This document shows positions 27,701-39,700 of a stretch of 64,000 bases of DNA, piece by piece; position 1 is the first letter of the stretch; each line of letters opens with the position of its first letter. The stretch is taken from positions 40,702 to 104,701 of the forward strand of contig QNGE01000105.1 of the NCBI GenBank assembly GCA_008508345.1, written 5' to 3'. The notes under the pieces were generated by a model. It saw only the letters and a list, made by a program, of their open reading frames with translations, was not told the DNA's origin and searched no databases. The position numbers and the translations under genes were made by a program. The stretch is from Paragonimus westermani (Eukaryota > Platyhelminthes > Trematoda > Plagiorchiida > Troglotrematidae).

Positions 27701-30700
27701 AATACATAGTAATAAGCTTCTGTCTCAATTAAAAATAGTCACAAATCATCTTTTAATAACTAAAAACTGGAACGAACTTACTAATTCTGTCAAGGACTCC
27801 GAAACTGTAATTCTCCAATGGCAAACACGTTATGTGGAAAAGATCAGTTTACACTTTACGAATCAAAACGACATTCCAAACGTAAACCACCGACAAGGAG
27901 TCACTCACGAAATTGTGTAGTGATTGTAATTCTTAACCGAACATTTTGTCATAATGTTGTTTTATTGCATGAATAATTACATTGTACAGATATTGATTAG
28001 AATACGATTTCTTTGGCTATCCATGGCGTTATTATTAATACTGCATAGAAACTAGCTCTGGATTTGAGCTAGGTACACTTCCAGTTATTATTGCGTAGTC
28101 TTAACTACCGCAAATTGCCTAAGGACTTATAATTATAGAATGCATTCACATTGCGGAATCTTTCAATTTCCATTTAACGGGAACACCCTATCACCATATT
28201 CACTGATTATTACGAAATAATGTTTGCGGATATAAGTTTATCGGTGGGTTATGTTTAAGCTTTCATAGTTCTCAAGTTGATTGTCTTATCTGGATTTTCA
28301 TTTTTACTGATCACCTGATAACGTTACTGTAAGTATTTCATGTGTATTGAAAATGCACGAAATAAGTATTATCATTGGAGTAATTAATTTTCGCGATTTA
28401 TTAGATTGTGTCACATGTTGGTTTTTCTAATCTCAGCTATCGTCTTGCCTGTTATTGAAAAACAATTTGTAAATAATGCATCATAGCTTGTAGGAACTAT
28501 ATCATAATTCTGCTGATCACAGTAAAATCTAATTTCTTGAAGCATTCAGTTTTCAAAGCAAAAATTCTTCAATGAAGACATCAAAACGCTTCTTCAGGCA
28601 TTAAGTCACATCAAAACTTGTTCTGTCAATCGCCAGCCTCAGATAACATTGTCCTTCCTTAGTGGCTGTCTGCCGAAAAACGACTGCCAGTTCTCTATGG
28701 AGCCTGAAGAGTTTTGAGGATAAACCGTTGACGAATATACTCAGCAGGTACACCATTATGGTTTTAAAAACCGCAGATTTGGCACCAACTGCAGTTAAAC
28801 CTGTCATATTTAGTGACCGACAAGACAGCAACGAAGACTGTAGAACGCTCACTCACAATCTGAAATGTTCGTAACAATTGCCGGCTCTTGATAGTCAATA
28901 TTATATCTATCAATTCCGAAATATTTGAGTCCTATACCAGCAAACCGGATCGCACCGTACCTGCATCAGACAAGTAAGGATGGGATTGACTTTTTTTCAC
29001 CATTTATACCCAAAGTCCCTTCTGAAGATTATGAAGATGATCTTTACAAGCTTCAAACTAAAAGGACGTTATGTACCTCAGGAACAAGCCCGATAATTAA
29101 AGTAATGTTTCGAAATGTAATGACTGGTTAGTTTCAGCCTAGTCCCGAGGTAACAACATCAACCAAGAGAAGAAATAACAAGGAACTGGTGTTTCTATGC
29201 TCACCTGACAACAACCGAAAACCGGGCAAAACGAAACTTACGTACAATCTTCAAGGTTTTTATTCCAATCTGGCTAACAACCAACTAGCCTTCCATTCAG
29301 ATAACACGAAAATTGCGTCAGACGAAGAAGAACTTCCAGTTAAACATGATGCATAGAAGCTTTAGATGGCCTTTTTTCTATATTTCACGCATTCTCTATT
29401 TTTGAAGTTGTCAATTATTTTCAAGTTGTTAATTATTTCTTGCCTATCACTTGTCCCTCTGCAAACTTCTAGCACTAGTTAGTGAAAATTATTTCTAATC
29501 CATCCAGTATCTTTGTTTTTTTAAGTTTGCATTTCTACACTTTAATACAATAGCAAGGCTGCTGTGCCGGTCTAATGGGCAATAATTGTTTGCTTTTACT
29601 TAAAGTTCTGGTGCAAACTTGATTACTTGACAGCATCCAACTTCCATCTCGGTTTTAATCAAATGTAGCTGCATGAGCACCTTTTCCTCATTATAATCAT
29701 TACTGTAGAGACCATCGATCGTGTTGCTTTTTTAAGGATTCCAGCAACACTCGCGTTTTCCCGCTTGTCTATTCTGTACACATGATTTGGTGTACGCCCG
29801 CTATAGGAGGCCTGATGCGAATTCAATGCCACTTACCTCAGTTGGAAAACTAATTGCACACAACAAATCTATGTCATCGTTAGTCCATTCTTCAAGTTCT
29901 GTTTGACGTACTCAAAGTTTTTAAACAATTTTAGCTCGGCAAGATTTTGAATGCTATCAAGTGAACCCACCCAGCGTCCCTCTTCCTTCTGCTCTTGGTT
30001 ACCGCTGTTGGTCCCAGAGGAGATTAGGACTAACCGCTTATCATATTCCCAGACGTTGCTGGGAACATACAATTTGTTTCCAAACAATACCGCGTTATTT
30101 TAGTTGAATACCTGTTAGGACTAAGTTTGGGCTGCTCTTCCGGAAAGACGTTTTAAGGCGATGTTAGACGAGGGTTCGACTTATATCCACTTGTCCACTA
30201 TATCGTCATCATATTTGGCTCTAAGCCATATTCGTAAGTACTATGGCTCACGTTATCTTTCGCCGGGACAATTTTTAACGAAGTAGCAGAAAAGAAGATT
30301 ATAAACATATGAAGAGACAAAACAGAACAAAATATGCAAAAAAATAGTAAGGGAAAAGAAGACCCAACAACCTCATGGAGGTAGGTTCGTAGTTTATTGC
30401 GGCACGCTGCCGTGACGGAGGATGTTACCAATTAGTCGTTCTAATGGTCGCAAAATCCCCAACCGAGCAGACGGCACCCAACAGTATTGTTCAATGGGAT
30501 GGCTAACCTTTTCGTAGCCCGTGGTCAGGTCGTCACCTGAAAACTTTGTGGTTTTTAATGCTCAGTAGCTCCAGAGAACAGTAAAATACGGCCAGCGTTA
30601 GTCGAAATATTAAGTAGATGGTCTAAATAGTGAATGTTGTACGGTTTTTTATCATCTCTGTTGGAGGTAGGGAATCTGTAAATTTCTCATATACGCAGCG

Positions 30701-33700
30701 GTGGCCGCATAAATAGAGTTAACGGATATTTTCTACAGGCAAGGAAACGAATCTCTTATCCTTGCGGCAAAATTGAACACACACGTACTGTAAGCCTCGT
30801 CTTTGACTGACAAATGAACGCCTTTGCGACGTCACAGGTAACGAAGACTCGCAAATGTAAAATCTCCTTTCGTTATCCTTGTGAACATCGCGCTAGTGAT
30901 ATTACAAATTGTTGAAACGTCACTAGTCAGAAGGGTGTAGCTATCCACGAATTCAAGCTGACTGCAAGCAATAACAAGGGTAAGGTAGGTGTGTGGAGAC
31001 ACCCGTGGTTTGTCACGTATTCCAGCAGCCTTGTTATTTGTTTTAACTGTAGACATTATTGACAATGGTTGATTGCATGTCTGCGCTCTTTCGTTTATTC
31101 GATCATCCAAAGTCACAACAAAAATTTCCGGCCGCTTTCTCGTTAGTCTTCCGTGCTCAGTACTCGTCGCGCTTTGCTTAAAGCTCAGTTTCCCGGTATG
31201 TTTGAAATATACGTCTTTGTCCACTAATTGGTCGTCTCGTTTAACTGTCTTGGAGAACAGACACGATTCTAGAAGTAGAAACGTCTCAGTCCTCTACAGG
31301 CGTTAACCCAGTATCCATTCAACACTTTACACATTGAAGGTGAGAGGTGTGTACCGCGCAAACCAGCCATGTCACTTAATGAGATCACCATGTTTCATAT
31401 TTTCACTGAGAAAGAACAGAATGAAACAATGTCAGTAGCTTGCTCGCCGTAAATTACTTCACTATTGGGCATAAACTTCATTCCCTCCAAAATATCGACC
31501 AACACAAGGTTGAAAAGGACGAGACAAACTGAGTCCCGTTTTAAAACACTACTTACAATGAGCTACGCTCAAGACAGTTGCCCATAAATACACTACTGCA
31601 ATCAGAGCACCTTGAATTCGATAGAAGCAAGATCATTACTTCTTTGTGTTACATAATGTCCTGACATCGTTCTTGAGGGTTGGAATCAAATTTCATAAGC
31701 TTCATTTGCCAGGAATCTATTAGGTCTCCAATACGGAACAAACGGTTGTGGTCATTTAAGAAGAGAATCCCCTACTATCATTTTCAAAAAGAACTGGAGA
31801 AAGAGAATCAAAACATGAAGCTTTATTAAGTTCCACCCATTGGAGCACAAAAGCAAATTTGGTCGCTAGCAAAGAGCTGTCAGAAGAGTCAAAACACATC
31901 GAACAATGTTTTCCATTAACAGTTCACTGAACTAGTTCAAATCATCTGAAGTGCTCCCCAGTTTGTATGGAGTCAGCACAATTGAGTGTGAATAAGTGAG
32001 CTGCCTTTTTCACATGCAGTTCACATAACAACTTATCGATGGTCCGCGTTACCACAGAGGCGTGAAAATGGCATCCTGCTACTCCAAGTAAAAAAGTTCT
32101 CAACCTATTCGCTTACGTCTACGGGAGTTATTTATAAGGTTTCTTTTCAGACGGCACCTAAATTCATATTCAGGTCTTTTTCCAACTAAAATCGCCAAGG
32201 CTGTCCGCTGTCACCATTTTTGTTTAGTTTCGTCATAGACGAAATAATGAAGGATTGTCTCCGACACTCACAAGATGCCGGCGTGGACCTCCTACTTGGT
32301 GGAAGACTGAGTGATCTTGATTATGTTGACGACAAGGTGTTGCTGTTTGACAACTTTCAAGCAGCATAAACAATGCTAGACACAATTTCGCCTTCTGCTA
32401 AATACTTCGGGATGTGCTCTGCAGCCTCAAAATGCAAAGTACTTTTGCAGGATTGCTGTGATCACGTAGATTTGATGTTAGATAATGTAGTCATGGAGGT
32501 TGTTGACCGGTTTGTATACCTGGGAAGTTGCATCAGCGTCGGCGGCGGAGGTGTAGGGAATGAAATAGAAGCGCGTATCTCTAAGGCTAGGACGGTATTC
32601 GCTAATTTGAGACATCTCTGGCGACAGGGGGGTATTTCTCTAAAGCTTAAAGGTCGTGTATATAAGACAACGGTGAGGGCCGTATTACTTTTCGGCAGCG
32701 AGACCTGGCCGCTCAGGGTAGAAGACATGAACTGTCTTCGAGTATCTGATTACNGGCTAATCGAGCTCAGTGGCGTGAATGTTGTCGTTGTTTGTCCGAG
32801 TTGTCTGTGAAGTGAGTGCATTTAATGATGCGGGGCAGTGAAAGCCGTAAGGAAGCTGTCTCGCTGATGACGCCTTACTCTCAATTACAGCTCGGTTGTT
32901 TGTTTGCAGGGTGTAGGCACCTTGATGGTGAATGTTTGAATATGGACGTAGTCATTTTCAGTAGTTAGGTCCCTTTCCTTCCCCTTCTATTTTCCTTCTC
33001 TCTTCCTATATAGGGTTTGCTTTTCCTCTATGGTTGTGTGGCAGTTAGGCATTAGTGTGAACCACTGATGTATTGCTGTCTAAGATGATGGTGTTGAGAA
33101 GGGTCACATTTCTGATGGGATGAGTAGCGTACGTCAGACGTGAGAATTTTTACTCATAACCAGAGAGGAACTTTTGCGTCAGTGACTCCTACCCCAGAAC
33201 AGTTTTATGTACCGCTAAGCTGGGTCACGCGATCATCGCACCTGAGAAGTTCAAATATGAACAGCAGAATATCTGAACCAAATTTACTCTGAATAACGTC
33301 GACCGGTTACACTGTCATATCTGAAAGGCTTGCAAACATTTTGCGACAACATCTGGTTGTTTCAAGCTTAACCAGCGCGGGATACATTACTGGAATCGTA
33401 AGAAAACATTGACTAGTTCATACCGCAAAAGCCAATAAGGACAGCGTCGGAATGATTCTTACTCAAGATGATTAACAAAATAGTGTTGGAGCATTAGGCT
33501 ACAAGTCCTTATAAAGTGTTAAATGGGTAAGTGACTAACACAACTCCAAACATGGTCAACGAGCGGACAAGTAACTTTCTCCGAGGTACAAAGGTAAACT
33601 TGGACGGTCCAGCTAGTTTGGTCCCGACCATGAAAGTAATAACCTCCCACGATTCTGTCGTCCTTCAAACGTACACAGAAATGAAATATCTAAGAAACAC

Positions 33701-36700
33701 TTTGGACTAAGCCAACAGTCCAGAGTACACAGTGGCCAACCTTATCAGCCGTGCTCTAACACTGTTAAAGAACAAATTATGAATAAACGCTCAACATTTC
33801 ATTTTCTTAAAAACTCTGATATGCGATAATAATGATGATGAGGCCTTTCCTGATAAAAATACGACTTCTTTACACACTAGCATACTGGTTAAACGTAGTC
33901 TTGGGATCGTCAGAGGTTAGTTGGAAATGATTACTCTCATAGTGTGCACACTTATTTATTGCCTTCTAAAACAATATCTCGCGATGAATTGTGTTTACAC
34001 TCACCGTTCTACATTTCACAAAAGCTTTACAAATAAACCGACGACGTAGCTATTGATTCCTCCTTTGCACCTGCGGTAGTCACTATTTTTCTTAAAAACA
34101 TGAAAGTACACGTTATGAATGAGATTATTTGCCAGTTACTAATTTACTGATGGGTAGTCGGGGATTTGGTTTATTTTCAAGTTGGCCATCACCAAATCCC
34201 CGACTACCCATCAGTAATCTAAAATATCCCCTTGCAGGTTTAATGAGATCGGAGATTTCGACCTGTCTTGGGAGTCCTAATCACAGGGTTATCGATTGGA
34301 GTTAACAGGCAGTAACTGTGTCTCCTCTAGAGACGATCGGACAACCTGATCATTGCTCACAAGCAAGATTGGTTGAGCGTTCGGATTTGATAATTTGGTT
34401 GTGCCTAATGTGAGGTCAATGGCGCAGTGGTCAACACGGTTACCTAATGATTGGAATGGCCGGAGTTCAAATCCCGGTCGTGGCTAGGATATGCACTACT
34501 GACGAGCTCTAACGAGAGCGAAACTCGAGTCTAGTGCTTCTTTTTGAAAGAGGCTGGCTGGAAAGTCTGTCTGAATGCGAAGGCCGTGATCAAATCTGAG
34601 TGATGGTCAACTTGAAAATTACCAATTTGAAAACTAATGTCAGTGTTGTATTTTTAATAGTGAAACAAATTCTTGCATCTTCTCAACTCGAAATGCAATC
34701 GCATCCCATTAACACTGGAAATATATGCCGAAGGACGTTCGCTCAACTCTTTAGACTGTTTTGTCAACGTTGGTAGTAAGCAGATTTTCCCGGTTTTACA
34801 TACAGAAAACCAACCCACTTTGGTCTGTACTTCAACTTTGGCGCTCCGTACTCACTCAGTATGAAGAGAACAGTCATCCGGTCACTTTCCAAAAAAAATT
34901 CAGCTTTGCTCCAGCAAACTCTCCAAAAAATAAAGATTTTTCATACTAACGAAATGCTGACCAACAATCAACAGTCAGGCACTTCAGAAAAAAAAATTAA
35001 ATCTTTACCATCTAGGAAATAATTTGAGAGTAGTAGATCATCCCAATGTACACAAATGGTATCGCGGTCCACAGTCTGAATGCTGTGTTTCGTTCTTTCT
35101 GAGGGTATTATTTGGACCATATTTTGGCCGAATAATACTTTAGTATAACTGCTGACGCACCCTAAAGATTCAATAAATATAAACGATCGCACAGCCAGAC
35201 TTGGTTCACATAAACAAGCGCGACATTTTCAAATGAATTTTCACAGTAGAAGCAAACAAGCATTTGAAAGTAGGTGTTACTGTAAACTTAAGGCATACTG
35301 TAGCGACCTGAAGATTTCATTGGCTTGCTTGTGGTGTAATTTGTAAACTAGTTCCAAAACTCATAGTTGCACATTGGACCTAGGCTATTAATAAAATTCG
35401 CATGATATATGCCGTTCGATTATTTGTCTGTATGCCGTATGACTGTGTAGCGCAAACTCAAAGCACACACTTCCGGTTTACTTGCCAATCAACGGCCGGT
35501 CTCTAGTCTCCCTAGCTTATTTACGTGTCGGTGCCATTTATAGCGCTATAAGAGACCTCCTATATAGTTCGTCGATTAAAAATTCGGCTTCTTCTTTCAA
35601 AGGTCTTTTTGATTTTCGCACCTGGAAACTTCTTATCCGCGAAAAACTGCTTACTACGCCGTGCGGTAAAATAGAATTACCTTCAAGGACGCACGCCAAC
35701 GTCAGAACTAGGAAACTATTCAGCTATCACGCTTCGTGCACTCGCAACAAATCACAACTTACGTTTCGATCTAGCTAGACTGGTTCACAAAATTTTGTCG
35801 TTGCCTGCTTAGTGGTGCTGTGATAAAACTTTTATCAATGCACTCGTATCAATCACGACGATAACAAGTCCTTCATTGTTGCTCATAATGCCAGATAACA
35901 TCACATATAGAACCTCCTTATCCACATCAACCTCATCTCCACATAATGAGCGGCAGGTTTGGAAAGTCCATCAGCAAACCATAAAAGCTGGCCTAACCAC
36001 AGCAGACCCATATGACCGCTGCTACGCTAAAAATACTATTTCCATCACATCATTCTCTGATAAATCCATACGAGTTAGTTGGAACGCCATCTATAACAAC
36101 ACGCCCGTGGCGCTCTGTTTCTCCTGATCAAGGCAACCAAGTAGAATGCATGCGGCCTTACGCGTTATTTTCTGCATCACAGGTGTTGGGTGGTGTAAGG
36201 TATAAAAAGGAAACGCTTACCTGTAAGTCTAGATTGGCATATGTTAATCTACAACACCTATGGTAACAGAGTGCCTCCTCTTTTACTCTTGAGGTTGATG
36301 GTATAGATAGATGGTGAGGGCTGTATTTCCTTACAGCTGAGAAAGTTGGCCGTTCAATGTAGAAAGCTCGAATTGACTTCAGGTAACTGACCACCGATAC
36401 CTGCATTCAATCACTTGCATCCGGCGCAAAAACAAGTATTCAACAAGAAAGTTAGGGAGCGAGCATTTTATCCAGTCCTTTCATCTGCATCAAGTTAACC
36501 AACTGGTCCACGCATTAAGAATGCTACAGGTTATTGGATACAGTTTTACTTTCTGCTTCATTTTTATATACAGCCCACGTCAGTTGCCTTCGTAGAAAAT
36601 GAATACCTCAGGTTAGATTGGACGGACTTGACAACACATTCCTCGTATGACAGTCTCATCCCTGTTGTTTGTTTCCGGCCTGAGTAGAAACTGCCTATTT

Positions 36701-39700
36701 TATGCTATTTGGTGTCCATGTTTTCAGCTAATTGCCTGTGTTTGTTTCTTCGCTTAAGGATAGTTTTCTACAATGCCCAAATAGTCGTCCACCACATCAA
36801 GCACTCTTTGCTTACGCCGAGGCCAACTGGCGCAATGTGCGAGGTGAACAGATGAGGACCTGGCGTAGACAGATGAAATCGTTCACGAAAGAGTTGGACA
36901 CTGTGGATCGAATTCGTCTCCTGGGCTGGGGCCCTCGCGACTAACTGAGTTGGTGACTGGAGGCGTTAGGTAAGATGGCGGCTAATCGAACTCAGTGGCA
37001 TGAATACCGTTATAGTTCGGCCGAGATGTCTGTAAAGTGAGTGGATTTGATGATGCGAGGCGGCGAAAACCTAAAAGTAGGTTGTCTTGCAGGTGATACC
37101 TCCATTTTATTTATAGCTCTCATCCAAAACAGCAAACAGCGTCATTTTAAATGAGGCCTAGTGATGCATTATATAGAATCTGGTTTCCACGGTAATTTGG
37201 CTATATTTTCGGATGCTGCATATTTTTTTCCACTTCTGTACCCCAATTGTAGATGTCACTGAGTACATTTTAATATGTGTGATGTGTTTAACTGCGTCTT
37301 TTCTCCATAATTGCTCATGCCTAGTGCATTTTTACTCCAAAGGCCGGAAAGTTGCAGTGATATATTTTTGGGTGGCTTCGCATCACCACACAACGTTGAT
37401 TAAGTTCGAAAGAAAATAAAAGGTCGCTGTTCAGCGTCAACTATTCATCGAAAGTGGAAGAGGTTCTTGCAGCTGAACAAGTGTTTTGGATGTGGATAGA
37501 CGTCAAGGTGGGATCACAGGAATGACTGTCCGCATTTGGCTGAAACGAATGCTTCATCTTTCGGCTTGATATATGATTTTTGTATTTATAATCTATTTTG
37601 ACTTTAAAATGCAAATTAGACACTCGTGAAGATCCTCTAGGTGTGATGGAATCGAAAACTGCCAATGCACCCGCTTTTGACCCTACCGAGCTGGCATATA
37701 CAGTGGTGTAAAGTGAACCACCTGAGGGTGATGAGAGAAGCATCATTGTAAGATTTCCCTCTAGGACTGTCATGCTCTTTTGTTACCCTCCCGGAAGTAC
37801 AATTCATTAGGACATCGTTGGATGGTTTATATGAAAAAACATATCATTTGAAGACCAGAGAATGATACTGAAATCTATGAGATGTTATTACTCCGATTCA
37901 CCAAAAGTCCCTCAAACGTCGATGGGCACTCCGATAATTCGTAACATAGTGGCCAAAGGAAACGGAGTTTATGTCCACTTTGGTTTGATCCGAGGTTTGT
38001 GTGCTGTCCTCTGCTGACCTCTCAAAATTGCTTGCAAGAAAATGTCACAAAGTGGAACAAAGACGACATGCTTGGCAGTTTTTCTTCTTTCCCCTTTGAA
38101 TTGTCTTTGTGCTTCATGAGGATGTGTATTTGCAGCTCAGACAGACTGGCGGATCAAATATTCCGCCAACTGACCGAATCAAACTGCGGACGGAAGATAC
38201 ATGACGGTGTCCCCGTTGTTGATGTTGGTGCGGCATTGGGCAGGCAAAGAGTTAATAAAGCCAACATCATAATAGTAAGAAACAGCATGTATCCCACTAG
38301 ACCACCTAATAATTATGCCCTTATTGATGACACGCTGGCGCAGATTGTGGGAATTAAGATGAATTCGGTTTCTCATCAACTATTTAATAAAGTGTCTACG
38401 TTCTTCGGTCATTACCTCAACTACCATGATTTGCTTATTCACCTCGTTACAGCTCCTTCCCCCATCACCTAAAGTAACCCCATCCCCAGTATCATTGGTA
38501 AATGTTTCGGTATTTCTGATAGGGATGATCATGGTTTGGTACTCATTTTACTTTCAATAAATAGCTAAATATTATCTCAATCGTTCTCCCAGAATTCCCG
38601 TATTGACTGGAGACACATAAACAGAGCAGCATATGCCACATAGTGCAGTTTAAGTTAGATGACTCCATCGCTATAGTTTGCAGTGACTGGATGGTTACCA
38701 AAAATTCCGTCAGTTGGCCGGCAGTTAGAGACAGAAGCATGTACAAGCGCATATTGTTAAACGTGATATCTTTGCCGTCAATGACAACCATTCACGAAAT
38801 TAACGTGATACTGCAGACAGGTTATAGTGACATGCGTTTTATAGCAGTCCATCTCAGATTCTTGAGCGGAAACGTTGAACCTTGGGCAACATATGTTAAA
38901 AGAATCTAGCGGTGCACAAACGGACGCACTCGACAGAATAACATGCTTTGACACCCGCTGACCAACCAGGAAAAGGTTTTTTGCCCGTTTTTACTCACAT
39001 TAGCATTAAGACCGCTGCCAAAGTGACCTCATCCGAAGAGACATAGGATGGATGCTAACAGGTTCACGCAACAGAAGGTACGTAGAACACATCATTCACT
39101 GCTTCTGAACATGCAACACCAAGTCTACCAGAAGCAATGCTGAGACATGTGGCTTCAACAACTATCACGTAAACTATGTTGTGTAATGTTCACCCTTGAT
39201 TTCTTATAGTTATCCAAGGCAAACGGCTATCGCCTCAAATTTATCCGTTGCTGAATGCCCTAGTACGCAGGGATCTAGCAGTGAAGCCGCACGGCTGTCA
39301 GCTGTCAACCGAATTTTTGGTAAGACTCGCCATTAATTCATCACTTCATCTCCAGATGCCATAGTCACATTGGTGGAACCTTTTAAGTGTATTGAAGCGG
39401 CCGTTCATTCGCTAACCGAGAGAGTGCAATCAACAGAAAACCGAGCAGCCACGATAACAAGGTAGGCTAAACACAGCGCTTTCAGAAAAATAACGTCAAC
39501 CAGCGAGCTCAAGTTGTGTTAACAGCAGCTGGAAGATGCGCACTACTACCACGCTACTGTATCGCAGTTGTCTCCAAAAGAGGTGCGGACCTAAGTGTTC
39601 TCCGACGTCAAATACTGTCCTCAGTGTTCAGCGTGAAATTCTTGAGGCAACATGAATAGAGTTGAGTACATAAGAAGCGTCAGGTCAACAAAATGAAAAA

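Noticed and set aside
34417..34490. Possible genuine tRNA gene
   Set aside because: Box A and B are present, but the flanks do not form an acceptor stem and related copies share a longer SINE body.
37441..38472. Plus-strand blocks with a zinc-knuckle-like KCFGCG and coherent phrases
   Set aside because: Possibly an old retroelement gag, but frequent stops and no second diagnostic motif prevent a call.
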